Source: Pygmaiobacter massiliensis
Lineage (GTDB): Bacteria > Bacillota > Clostridia > Oscillospirales > Ruminococcaceae
Direction of reading: 5' to 3'
Assembly: GCA_022778585.1 (NCBI GenBank)
Contig: JALFTI010000014.1
Coordinates: 1 to 59,980 of the forward strand
Length of the DNA stretch: 59,980 nt
Shown one piece after another: positions 7,616 to 15,752 of the stretch. Within the stretch, counting starts at the first letter, position 1. Every line of letters starts with the position of its first letter. The notes beneath the pieces were generated by a model, which searched no databases, had not been told where the DNA came from, and saw only the letters and a list, made by a program, of their open reading frames with translations. The position numbers and the translations under genes are program-made.

Positions 7616-7968
7616 CCAAGCGAGTATGCCATACGGCGGCGCTGCGCGGCTTTTGCCGCGGGTGAGGAAAGTCCGGGCTCCACAGGGGAATGGTAACTGC
7701 TAACAGCAGCCGGGGGCGACCCCAGGGAAAGTGCAACAGAAATAAACCGCCGCCCAGCTGGGCGGCAAGGATGGAAAGGCGAGGTAAGAGCTCACCAGCG
7801 CATGGGCGACTATGCGGCTCTGTAAACCCTACCAGGAGCAACACCCGACCGAGGGCTATACGCATCCCCGCGTGCCCTCACCGAGGTGGCGTGAGCCCTG
7901 CGGCGACGCAGGGACAAGAAAGATCGCCGTTTGATACAGAACCCGGCTTACGGCATGGTCGCTTTGGA
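7616..7968 (+). ncRNA. rnpB: RNase P RNA (M1 RNA)
   Basis: The conserved core GAGGAAAGTCCGGGCTCC appears near the 5' end. ACAGAAATAAACCGCC, the second-half core AAGAAAGATCGCCG and a TACAGAACCCGGCTTA-type 3' region are also present. The 5' CCAAGCGA pairs with the 3' TCGCTTTGG, which sets both ends. The RNA is the catalytic part of the ribozyme that matures tRNA 5' ends. The ends are good to within a few nt. Confidence 0.95.
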
Positions 7969-7974
7969 TAAATA

Positions 7975-8003
7975 AAAAACAGCCGTTTTAGCGGCTGTTT
8001 TTT
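7975..8003. terminator. Bidirectional terminator between rnpB and the PII-like gene
   Basis: AAAACAGCCG, a short loop and CGGCTGTTTT form the stem. There is a T-run on the plus side and a matching one on the minus side, so it can end both rnpB and the converging gene. Confidence 0.85.
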
Positions 8004-8077
8004 ATTTGTTTTTACGCGTAATTTCAATTTCCATATATGGCCCCTTTGCACACCCTGCAATAAAAAGCGCTTTCATA

Positions 8078-8773
8078 TTACCAGGTTTTTGTTTTGGGCT
8101 CTTCTTCCAATCGCATCCCTACAGTCTGGCTGACCGGCAAGGAAAATACCAGGCTGCCTGCTTTCGTATCCGGCCCAGTTTTGTCCATAATAGCCTGCAT
8201 AATCTGGTTTTTGGTTGAGCTTGTGGTCACAATCAGCACAATTTCCTTTTCATTTACCAGCGACATTCCGAAAAAGACTTCAAAGCGTTCCAGTCCCTGG
8301 CCCTTTGCATGAATAATCGTTCCTCCACGGGCGCCTTGGCGGCGGGCAGCTTCCATTACCGCACTGGTGTAGCCCCGATTGGTGACCACAACCAACAGTT
8401 CATATTCTGTCCCCTTCAAACTGCTTTCCTCCCCCACTTCAAACGCTTGTTCTCCCAGCAAAAAATACAGCTGTTTTTTTCCTCCCACGCTGCTCACCGG
8501 CACTAAAAAAACACACCCATTGCCCGGCATATCAATCTCAAGCTGAAGTGCAAGCTCCCTGAGAATATTTTCCCAGGCCTCTTGGGTCACAAGCGCACCA
8601 ATAACCATTCTGCCGGTTTGCTTTAAACCCAGGCATTCCAATGTTTTGCTGTCCGCAGTGCCAATGCCAGAGGTGCTAAAACTGACCCCCACCCCATTTT
8701 GGCGATAAATCGCTAAAAATTCCTCCTCTGTACAGCGGCCGGTAACCGTAATCATCCAATACAGTGCTCTCAC
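8078..8773 (-). CDS. Tandem PII-like regulatory protein
   Basis: A 231-residue cytoplasmic protein with two GlnB/PII-like domains. The second (about 118-225) is the clearer one: ELLVVVTNRGYTSAVMEAARRQGARGGTIIHAKGQG resembles the PII core and T-loop base, and EIVLIVTTSSTKNQIMQAI matches the second beta-alpha unit. The first (1-105) is more divergent. PII proteins bind nucleotides and gate transporters and enzymes. The gene follows a DUF1538 membrane-protein gene by 14 nt, so it probably controls that protein. The start is GTG at 8773 with AGGAGGG 7 nt upstream. The ligand is unknown. Confidence 0.75.
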   Translation of the reverse strand: MRALYWMITVTGRCTEEEFLAIYRQNGVGVSFSTSGIGTADSKTLECLGLKQTGRMVIGALVTQEAWENILRELALQLEIDMPGNGCVFLVPVSSVGGKKQLYFLLGEQAFEVGEESSLKGTEYELLVVVTNRGYTSAVMEAARRQGARGGTIIHAKGQGLERFEVFFGMSLVNEKEIVLIVTTSSTKNQIMQAIMDKTGPDTKAGSLVFSLPVSQTVGMRLEEEPKTKTW

Positions 8774-8787
8774 CTGCCAGCCCTCCT

Positions 8788-10350
8788 CTACAGCTTTACA
8801 ATTTCATTTTCCGGCAATTGTGCAAACGCCTGTACCGGTAATGGGCCCAACTGCTGGGAAAGAACGGTTGGGAACTTTTCTTTTACCCGACGCCGCTGTG
8901 CCTGTCGGTTGCAAATTCCCCAAACCTGAACCGTAATAAGGGGCGCTGCCGCCACCATTGCCACTACACCAAAAGCTTCCAGCGCCCCTTCCTGCCCGGC
9001 AAAACAGCTTCCCTGCACAAACGGCAGAAGAAAAGCCGCTGTCATCGGCCCGGAAACGGCACTTCCAGCATCAAAAGCAAGTGCGATGAAAAACTTAGGC
9101 GTAAACCAGGAAAGCACCAGGGCAACCACATAACACGGAACCAAAAACCATAGTACCGAAACGCCGCTTTTTATCTGCAAAAGGGCCAAGCCCATTGCAA
9201 AAGCCATGCCTACCGATAAAGACCAGTCCATTGAACGGGCCGACAGTGCTTTATCGGTTAGCATTTCTACCTGCTGATGCAGCAGCCGCACAGCAGGTTC
9301 TGTGCGGGCTGTTAAAAAACCAATTCCCGTCCCTACCGGAACAATTACCCAGCTGCCGGACAGATGGGACAGCCTTTCCCCCAACAAACTGGCCGCCGGC
9401 CAAAGGCCTGCGCTCATTCCTGTTGAAAACAGCACAAGGCCCAAATAAGTATACCCTAATCCAACCGCAATTCGTGCAACACTGTTCCGGGAAAGATGCA
9501 GAACAAAAACCTGAAACAGCCAAAAAAACAGCACAATAGGTGCCAGCGACACCGCCGTACGAACCATCCCTTGTGATAAAACCTTCCAAAACGACTCCCA
9601 CAGGCTTACCGAATCGTCTACCTGCGGCACAGCGGTGCTGGCAGCAGCCTGCGGGACTTTAGGGAAAAATTTTGCCACAAACAAAATAGCCAAAACCGGC
9701 CCTGCCGAACACAGGCCTACTAAGCCAAAACTATCATTCACAGCATGCCGGTCATTGCGGACCGCCTGTACCCCCATTCCCAACGCCATAATAAAGCTCA
9801 CCGTCATGGGGCCGGTAACCACACCTCCCGCGCCGAAAGCAGCCTGTGGAATGCCATTGGGCAGGGTAAAGACCAAAATGAAAGCCAGCAAATAAAAACC
9901 GCCCAGCAGCCATGGCAAAGCAATGCCAATCACCATTCGAAACAGGGCCACTGCCAACAAAATGCCCACTCCGGCCGCAGCAGCCAAAATCAACTCTGTT
10001 TGGGGTAAAAATGCAACCTGACTTGCCAGTACCTGCAAATCCGGTTCCGATATTGTCACCATAAACCCCAGCCCAAACCCCAAAATGAGCAAGGCCGGAA
10101 GATCCCGGCGGTGAACCATAGCAGCGCCCAACTGTTCACCTATGGGGGCAAGCCCCAACTGTACCCCCAGCATAAACAGCACAACCCCTGCCACTACAAA
10201 GGCCATGCCCAACCAAAGGCAGAGCAGAGTGCCCGAAGAAAGCGGCGCAACCGTGAAGCACAGAATCGTTACCAGCCCCAAAAGCGGTGCCGCCAAGCGC
10301 AAAGCCTCTGACCATTTTTCTTTCAGCGGCTTCAGCGTCTGTTTTATCAC
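8788..10350 (-). CDS. DUF1538 family multi-pass membrane protein, putative transporter
   Basis: A 520-residue integral membrane protein with about a dozen hydrophobic helices arranged as two homologous halves. Each half has the DUF1538 signature: GFMVTISEPDLQVLASQV in the first and GFLTARTEPAVRLLHQQV in the second. A conserved acidic-Pro pair in the membrane (SEP, TEP) suggests an ion or substrate pathway. The second half also contains FIALAFDAGSAVSGPMTAAF. The family has no proven substrate. A GTG at 10350 fits best, 9 nt after AAAGGAG; an ATG at 10359 lies too close to it. It forms an operon with the PII-like gene. Confidence 0.8.
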   Translation of the reverse strand: MIKQTLKPLKEKWSEALRLAAPLLGLVTILCFTVAPLSSGTLLCLWLGMAFVVAGVVLFMLGVQLGLAPIGEQLGAAMVHRRDLPALLILGFGLGFMVTISEPDLQVLASQVAFLPQTELILAAAAGVGILLAVALFRMVIGIALPWLLGGFYLLAFILVFTLPNGIPQAAFGAGGVVTGPMTVSFIMALGMGVQAVRNDRHAVNDSFGLVGLCSAGPVLAILFVAKFFPKVPQAAASTAVPQVDDSVSLWESFWKVLSQGMVRTAVSLAPIVLFFWLFQVFVLHLSRNSVARIAVGLGYTYLGLVLFSTGMSAGLWPAASLLGERLSHLSGSWVIVPVGTGIGFLTARTEPAVRLLHQQVEMLTDKALSARSMDWSLSVGMAFAMGLALLQIKSGVSVLWFLVPCYVVALVLSWFTPKFFIALAFDAGSAVSGPMTAAFLLPFVQGSCFAGQEGALEAFGVVAMVAAAPLITVQVWGICNRQAQRRRVKEKFPTVLSQQLGPLPVQAFAQLPENEIVKL

Positions 10351-10565
10351 TCCACCCATCTCCTTTGCCTGAATACCCCTGTTTCAAAGGCTTATTTTTT
10401 TATTGTATTTTTATTGTAACAGATTTTATTTTACCATAGCAAAGCGCGTTTTCCTTTTTGTGCTAAGATAGCGCTTCTTTTTTACTTTTTTGTCGAATAT
10501 TTTTTTGGCGTTGTTAATCAAGTGCCCCCTTATTTTCCACTTTATTTTGCCTTCTTGTTTAAAAA

Positions 10566-11294
10566 TCACATTTTTCTTTCATTTTTGTTTTTCGTCCCTC
10601 CAGCCTTTTCATTTTGCTCCATCTGTCTGCGCAGCCAACTGACCGCCTTTTTTTCAATGCGGGATACATAACTACGGGAAATTCCCAGCATAACCGCCAC
10701 CTGTTGTTGTGTCAGCGGCTGTTGGCCCCCAAAACCATACCGAAGCCGAACGACCTGTCGCTCTCTTGGTTCCAGTTCGCAGTTTACCAGCTGTGCCAGC
10801 TGTGCTGCGTCTGCCTTGCGCTCGCACAATTCCTCCAACTGCATTTCATCGTGCAGCACATCTCCTACCGTCAGGTCACTGTCGCTATGATCAGAATCGA
10901 TGGGTTCATTTAAAGAAATGGTGTTTGCGGTTCGCCGGCCGGAACGAAAGAACATCAAAATTTCATTTTCAATGCAGCGAGCCGCATAGGTGGAAAATCG
11001 GGTTTTTTTATCCCCGTCAAAGCTTTCCACCGCTTTAATCAGGCCAATGGTTCCAATGTTAATCAAATCATCGGCATCGGCTGCACCCGGGTAGTACTTT
11101 TTTGCCACATGCGCAACCAAACGCAGATTATGGCTGATCAGCTTATCCCGGGCTTTTTCATCCCCCTTTTCTAAAGCCTTGAAACACTCCGCCTCTTCTT
11201 CCTTCGTGAGCGGTTTGGGAAAACTTCCGCTCTCCAAATGCAAGGCCAGATAAAGCATCTGGGCTGCCATAAACTGAAAAAAAGCTGCAAACAT
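10566..11294 (-). CDS. sigK: RNA polymerase sporulation sigma factor SigK
   Basis: A 242-residue sigma-70 family protein matching sigma-K, the late mother-cell factor that drives coat and cortex genes. The hydrophobic first 20 residues are the pro-sequence normally removed during sporulation, followed by the typical FPKPLTKEEE. Region 2 is intact (HNLRLVAHVAKKY, DDLINIGTIGLIKAVESFD, FSTYAARCIENEILM), as is region 4 (EPRERQVVRLRYG, LGISRSYVSRIEKKA). Unlike Bacillus subtilis the gene is not split by a skin-like element. It is a monocistronic gene and good evidence that the organism forms spores. Confidence 0.93.
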   Translation of the reverse strand: MFAAFFQFMAAQMLYLALHLESGSFPKPLTKEEEAECFKALEKGDEKARDKLISHNLRLVAHVAKKYYPGAADADDLINIGTIGLIKAVESFDGDKKTRFSTYAARCIENEILMFFRSGRRTANTISLNEPIDSDHSDSDLTVGDVLHDEMQLEELCERKADAAQLAQLVNCELEPRERQVVRLRYGFGGQQPLTQQQVAVMLGISRSYVSRIEKKAVSWLRRQMEQNEKAGGTKNKNERKM

Positions 11295-11458
11295 CTAATC
11301 CCCCCTTTTTCTGTTTCAATTTATGACTTTCGGCACCGCAGTATGAACCTATTTTTATCTGTACTTTGCATTTAGCCGTACTTTACAAATATGCAGAATA
11401 TATTATAATGGTTCGGTATTCTTTTTCAAAAAACGACAAAACGCAAGGAGCTGATTGT

Positions 11459-11998
11459 ATGCCGATCCTATTGGATCTTTTTATCACCTTTGCCAAAGTG
11501 GGCGTTATGACCTTTGGCGGCGGTTACGCCATGCTGCCCATTTTGCAGCGCGAAGTGGTAGAAAACAAACACTGGGCCACCGACGAGGAGCTGACCGATT
11601 ATTTTGCAATTGGTCAATGCACCCCCGGTGTAATTGCAGTAAACACTGCTACCTTTGTGGGCCGTAAGCAGGCTGGAGTTCTGGGCGGCGTATTTACCAC
11701 CTTCGGCGTTGTGTTTCCGTCGCTGGTCATTATTACCGCACTGGCCGGTCTGATTAGTCATTTTTCGGACCAGCCAATTGTACAAAACGCCTTTGCCGGT
11801 ATTCGGGTTTGTGTTTGCGTGCTGATTTTTAACTCTGTTTTGAAGTTGGCAAAAAGCTCCATTGTGGATAAAATAACCTTTTTTATTTTTCTGCTGGTTA
11901 CCGTTCTGGGCTTTTTTACAGATCTTTCGCCGGTTTTGTTTGTATTACTGGCCGGATTTGCCGGCATTGTTTTAAAGGTTTGGGGGGCTAAAAAATGA
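11459..11998 (+). CDS. Chromate transporter family protein, first half
   Basis: A 179-residue membrane protein equal to one half of ChrA. It has the signature FGGGYAMLPILQREVVE followed by FAIGQCTPGVIAVNTATFVG, and about five helices. Split pairs of this kind assemble as a heterodimer. Real substrates in anaerobes may be other oxyanions. The ATG at 11459 sits 8 nt after AAGGAG; an upstream in-frame ATG has no SD sequence. Its stop overlaps the next start by 4 bp (ATGA), so the halves are translationally coupled. Confidence 0.9.
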   Translation: MPILLDLFITFAKVGVMTFGGGYAMLPILQREVVENKHWATDEELTDYFAIGQCTPGVIAVNTATFVGRKQAGVLGGVFTTFGVVFPSLVIITALAGLISHFSDQPIVQNAFAGIRVCVCVLIFNSVLKLAKSSIVDKITFFIFLLVTVLGFFTDLSPVLFVLLAGFAGIVLKVWGAKK

Positions 11999-12573
11999 TT
12001 TACCTGCGCCTTTTTTATGAGTTTTTCAAAACCGGCCTTTTTGCGGTGGGCGGCGGTTTGGCCACTTTGCCTTTTTTAAGCCAGATCGCAGATGAAACCG
12101 GCTGGTATACCCACTCTCAGCTGGCGGACATGATTGCTGTTTCAGAATCCTCCCCCGGGCCTATTGGCGTTAATATGGCAACCTATGTAGGTTTTACCTG
12201 TGCTGGTATTCCAGGGGCCGTTATCGCCACATTGGGTCTTATCGCCCCTTCCATTATTATTATTTTGATGATTGCTGCCTTTTTGGAGCGGTTTAAAGAA
12301 AGCAAATATGTATCTTCCGCTTTTTATGGACTGCGGCCTGCTTCTACTGGTCTGATTGCAGCGGCTGGCCTGTCGGTAGCAGTGGAAACCCTAATGCGGC
12401 TGGAGGTTTTTTCTGCCAGCAAAAACCTGCTTTCCCTGTTTGACTGGAAGTGCATTGTTCTGGCTGCAATTCTTCTTATTTTGACCCGCTGGTGTAAACC
12501 AACTAAAAACCTGCATCCTATTTTGTTTATTTTAGCAAGTGCCGTTGTGGGTATTGTTTTCGCCGGTGTGTAA
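11995..12573 (+). CDS. Chromate transporter family protein, second half
   Basis: A 192-residue partner of the preceding gene. It repeats the same half-ChrA pattern in diverged form: FAVGGGLATLPFLSQIADE and ISESSPGPIGVNMATYVGF-like text (here AVSESSPGPIGVNM). About five membrane helices follow. The start overlaps the previous stop by 4 bp, and the pair is closed by a strong terminator. Together they make one predicted anion exporter in the cytoplasmic membrane. Confidence 0.9.
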   Translation: MIYLRLFYEFFKTGLFAVGGGLATLPFLSQIADETGWYTHSQLADMIAVSESSPGPIGVNMATYVGFTCAGIPGAVIATLGLIAPSIIIILMIAAFLERFKESKYVSSAFYGLRPASTGLIAAAGLSVAVETLMRLEVFSASKNLLSLFDWKCIVLAAILLILTRWCKPTKNLHPILFILASAVVGIVFAGV

Positions 12574-12592
12574 AAAATTTATTTTCTGAAAA

Positions 12593-12626
12593 AAGGCCGA
12601 CAGAAATTTCTGCCGGCCTTTTTTAT
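12593..12626 (+). terminator. Terminator after the chromate transporter pair
   Basis: GGCCGaCAGAAA pairs with TTTCTGcCGGCC and is followed by TTTTTT. The stem starts about 20 nt past the stop codon. Confidence 0.9.
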
Positions 12627-12892
12627 TGTAAAGCACAAACTTTCTTGTTTAAAACCTGGCCAAACAGCTTATTTTTGTGCAAGCCTACTATTTTTTTAAA
12701 TTTTTTGTTGCATTTTGCCAAATCCTTTTGTAAAATATAAAAGATACGCCCTGAAGCACAATTGCGGCAACTGATCTTTAAAATTGCTATTTTAAAGCAT
12801 TTTGCCATTTTAGCGTTACAGGGGCGCTTTCCCTTTTGGCAGATTTTGTTTTTCATCTACCAAGCACTGTATACACCCTAAAATTTTTCAGA
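12627..12892. other. A/T-rich stretch without a recognised gene
   Basis: A/T-rich DNA between the terminator and the MATE gene. I see no RNA fold, riboswitch core or convincing promoter. A 77-codon reading frame on the minus strand lacks an SD sequence and has Lys/Cys-rich composition typical of random A/T-rich DNA. Confidence 0.5.
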
Positions 12893-12906
12893 ACAGGAGG
12901 ATTTTT

Positions 12907-14280
12907 TTGGAACAGACCAAACAAAATAAGATGGGCACAAAACCAGTTTTGCCCCTAATTTTCAGTATGTCGGTCCCGGCCATGCTATCCATGATGGTAC
13001 TGGCCCTTTACAATGTGGTGGACAGCTACTTTGTAGCCAAAATCAGCGAAAGTGCGCTGACCTCCGTTTCACTGGTATTCCCAGTGCAAAATCTGATCAG
13101 CGCCACCGCAGTGGGTACTGGTGTGGGCCTTAACTCGCTTATCAGCCGTAAGCTGGGAGAAAAGCGTCATACCGAAGCCGGCGCCATAGCTTCCCATGGT
13201 TTTTTGCTGGGCGTACTCAGCTGGGCAGTAACTGCTCTGGTCGGCCTTTTCTGCTCTCGGCTGTTTTTGTCAGCTTTTACCGCCAACCAGAAGGTAGTGG
13301 ACATGGGTACCGACTACATGAGTATCATCTGCATTTTTTCGTTCGGCATGTTCTTATCTGTTAATGCCGAAAAAACACTGCAGGCAACTGGTGATATGAT
13401 TCACCCCATGTTTTCCCAGCTGATTGGCGCCATTACCAATATTATTCTGGACCCCTGCTTTATTTTCGGTCTGGGACCTTTCCCCCGGCTGGAGGTAGCT
13501 GGTGCAGCGGTGGCCACTGTTTTGGGCCAAATTTTTGCTATGTTCTACATCTGCACTGTACTTTTGACCAAAAAGCATGCCATTGATGTGAAGCTTTCCG
13601 GCTTCCGCCCGCATGGTGCCGTTATTAAAAACATTTATTCTGTAGGCTTGCCTGCCATCTTTATGCAGTCGATCGGTTCTGTTATGACCGTGGGCATGAA
13701 CGCCATTTTGATTACCTTTTCGGAAACTGCGGTTGCCTTCTTTGGGGTTTATTTCAAACTGCAGAGTTTTGTGTTCATGCCAGTATTTGGGCTGAACCAG
13801 GGCCTTTTGCCCATTATTGGCTATAACTATGGCGCCCGCAACCGCAAGCGCATGATGCAGGCTGTGCGGTACGGCACTTGCATTGCTGGTTGTGTAATGG
13901 CCGCAGGTATGGCGGTATTCTGCGCTTTCCCCAACCAGCTTTTGGGGTTGTTTAACGCTTCGGATGAAATGCTTGCGCTGGGTGTTCCTGCTTTGCGCAC
14001 GGTTAGCCTGTGTTTTGTGCCCGCTGCAGCCGGTATTGTATTTTCTGCCTGTTTTCAGGCTTTGGGACACGGCTTTGCCAGCTTATTCATCTCCATTCTG
14101 CGCCAGCTTGCCGTTCTGCTTCCGGTCGCGTTCCTTTTAGCCCAAATTACCAAATCAGTCCCTGCTATTTGGTACGCCTTCCCCATTGCAGAGGTTGTTT
14201 CTCTTGCGGCCAGCGTATTCATCTTTCTGGCTCTTTACCGGTCGGTTATTTCTCTTTTGCCTGAACACACCGGAGAATAA
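12907..14280 (+). CDS. MATE family efflux transporter
   Basis: A 457-residue membrane protein with twelve hydrophobic segments in two bundles, the pattern of multidrug and toxin extrusion exporters driven by Na+ or H+. The N-terminus shows the family SMSVPAMLSMMVLALYNVVDSYFVAKISE and the first half has NAEKTLQATGDMIHPM. The second half begins IYSVGLPAIFMQSIGSVMTVG and contains GLNQGLLPIIGYNYGARN. The start is a TTG at 12907 with AGGAGG 6 nt upstream. It is a single gene with a terminator. The compound exported cannot be predicted. Confidence 0.92.
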   Translation: MEQTKQNKMGTKPVLPLIFSMSVPAMLSMMVLALYNVVDSYFVAKISESALTSVSLVFPVQNLISATAVGTGVGLNSLISRKLGEKRHTEAGAIASHGFLLGVLSWAVTALVGLFCSRLFLSAFTANQKVVDMGTDYMSIICIFSFGMFLSVNAEKTLQATGDMIHPMFSQLIGAITNIILDPCFIFGLGPFPRLEVAGAAVATVLGQIFAMFYICTVLLTKKHAIDVKLSGFRPHGAVIKNIYSVGLPAIFMQSIGSVMTVGMNAILITFSETAVAFFGVYFKLQSFVFMPVFGLNQGLLPIIGYNYGARNRKRMMQAVRYGTCIAGCVMAAGMAVFCAFPNQLLGLFNASDEMLALGVPALRTVSLCFVPAAAGIVFSACFQALGHGFASLFISILRQLAVLLPVAFLLAQITKSVPAIWYAFPIAEVVSLAASVFIFLALYRSVISLLPEHTGE

Positions 14281-14317
14281 ACCATACTTTTTTCACATAT
14301 GAACATATAGACAGAAG

Positions 14318-14341
14318 AGCGCGGGATAACCGCGCTTTTTT
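14318..14341 (+). terminator. Terminator after the MATE gene
   Basis: AGCGCGG, a 5-nt loop and CCGCGCT followed by TTTTT, about 40 nt past the stop codon. Confidence 0.85.
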
Positions 14342-14416
14342 GTTTTTAAAAATTCATGCCAGAATAGCTTGTACGCCTGGTACAGGAAAAAGTACACCCC
14401 TTGCGTACAAATTTGT

Positions 14417-14446
14417 TTGACAGTGTATTCTTACAGCCGGTATAAT
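14417..14446 (+). promoter_or_regulatory. Strong promoter of the ornithine-cyclodeaminase-like gene
   Basis: TTGACA at 14417-14422, an 18-nt spacer and TATAAT at 14441-14446, both hexamers perfect. The transcript would have a leader of about 60 nt. Its strength agrees with the highly biased codons of the gene it drives. Confidence 0.8.
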
Positions 14447-14511
14447 AAAGGCAACGAGGCGGCCATGCCGCCCTGGCTGAAAATTGCTTTCTAAAAGAAA
14501 GGATGAATGAC

Positions 14512-15627
14512 ATGAGCTTGGATTTTCTGTATCTGGATGAGCCTTCCATGCTGAAGGCCGGTGTTCTGGACATGAAGCGCTGCGTTCAGTCTATTGATGA
14601 CATGTTCCGCACCATGGGCGAGGGCGACTACCTGATGGGCAGCCCCAGCGAAAACCATCACGGCATGATGCTGTGGTTCCCCGTTGAGCACCGCGCTGGC
14701 AAAATGCCGGTTGCTGGCCCCGACCGCCGCTTTATGGCTATGCCCGCTTACCTGGGCGGCCGCTTCTATGTTTGCGGCAATAAGTGGTATGGCTCCAATG
14801 TGGCCAACAAAGAAAAAGGTCTGCCCCGCAGCGTTCTGACCATGATGCTGAACGATGTGGACACCGGCGCCCCCATCGCCCTGATGAGCGCGAACCTGCT
14901 GAGCTCGATGCGCACCGGCGCTGTGCCCGGCGTTGCCACCAAATACCTGCAGAGAAAGGGCGCTTCTGTCGCCGCCATCATTGGCGCCGGCGTTGTGAGC
15001 CGTTCCTGCTTGCTGGGTCTGTCCGAGACCATCGATGTGAAGGGCGAAGCTAAGGTTTACGACCTGTTCTTTGACAAAGCCCAGAAGTTCTGCGAAGAGA
15101 TGCAGAGCCAGACTCCGTTGAAGCTGCGTCCTGTGGAGACCCTGGAAGAGGCCGTTTGCGGCAGCGATGTGATTAGCGTAGCCGCTTCCGGCCTGGCCCC
15201 TGTGGACATTAAGGACGAGTGGATTAAACCGGGCTCTGTTTTCCTGGCCACTGGCGCTGCCAACTTCAGCGACGAAGCCTACGACAAATACAATGTGGTC
15301 TTCGACAACTGGAAGATGCACAAAGACTGGCTGGATGAGCTGCGCGACGAGCCCGAGCGTCTGCTGGGCGTGAACGCTGGTCACCCCTCTGCCACTTTGC
15401 TGCTGAAGGTTGCTTACGGCAAGGCTGACGGCAACAAGATGATGAGCCTGGGCGACATCATTGCTGATCCTTCCAAGGGCCGCAAGAGCGATGACGATGT
15501 GTTCCTGTTCCTGACCGGCGGCATGGGCACCGAAGATGTGGCCTGGGGCTATGATGTATACTGCGAAGCTGTCAAGCAGGGCCTTGGCCAGAAGCTGAGC
15601 CTGTGGGATAAGCCGCACTGGGCCTAA
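14512..15627 (+). CDS. Ornithine cyclodeaminase / mu-crystallin family protein
   Basis: A 371-residue NAD(P)-binding enzyme. The family's substrate-binding RTGA motif is in SANLLSSMRTGAVPGVATKYL, followed by the Rossmann loop in IIGAGVVSRSCLLGL. Family reactions are ornithine to proline plus ammonia, or reduction of cyclic imines such as pyrroline-2-carboxylate. From memory, some clostridial relatives are labelled tyramine oxidase subunit B; I cannot check this. ATG 14512 is preferred over 14503 because AAAGGA lies 8 nt before it. Codons are strongly biased (CTG, GGC, AAG), unlike neighbouring genes, which points to high expression. It converges on a flavin dehydrogenase operon that may supply or use its imine. 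Confidence 0.85.
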   Translation: MSLDFLYLDEPSMLKAGVLDMKRCVQSIDDMFRTMGEGDYLMGSPSENHHGMMLWFPVEHRAGKMPVAGPDRRFMAMPAYLGGRFYVCGNKWYGSNVANKEKGLPRSVLTMMLNDVDTGAPIALMSANLLSSMRTGAVPGVATKYLQRKGASVAAIIGAGVVSRSCLLGLSETIDVKGEAKVYDLFFDKAQKFCEEMQSQTPLKLRPVETLEEAVCGSDVISVAASGLAPVDIKDEWIKPGSVFLATGAANFSDEAYDKYNVVFDNWKMHKDWLDELRDEPERLLGVNAGHPSATLLLKVAYGKADGNKMMSLGDIIADPSKGRKSDDDVFLFLTGGMGTEDVAWGYDVYCEAVKQGLGQKLSLWDKPHWA

Positions 15628-15690
15628 CCCAAAAATCTGTAAGCTGCCTTCCCGCTGGGCGTGTAAACAGATAGATGGTATAAAAAACTA

Positions 15691-15729
15691 AAAAACCCCC
15701 GCAAGTGCAATGCACTTGCGGGGATTTTT
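15691..15729. terminator. Bidirectional terminator between converging genes
   Basis: CCCCGCAAGTGCA pairs perfectly with TGCACTTGCGGGG, with A-runs on the left and T-runs on the right. It ends both the cyclodeaminase-like gene and the five-gene dehydrogenase operon. Confidence 0.92.
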
Positions 15730-15752
15730 ATTCTATTTTTTGCCAGCCTATA

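Noticed and set aside
10566-11294. sigK split by a skin-like element
   Set aside because: The coding sequence is continuous from pro-sequence to region 4.
12623-12856. 77-codon minus-strand frame before the MATE gene
   Set aside because: Runs through the terminator, composition is that of random A/T-rich DNA, no SD sequence.
12627-12906. Riboswitch upstream of the MATE gene
   Set aside because: MATE genes are sometimes riboswitch-controlled, but no conserved core or convincing stem-and-terminator pair is visible in this A/T-rich leader.
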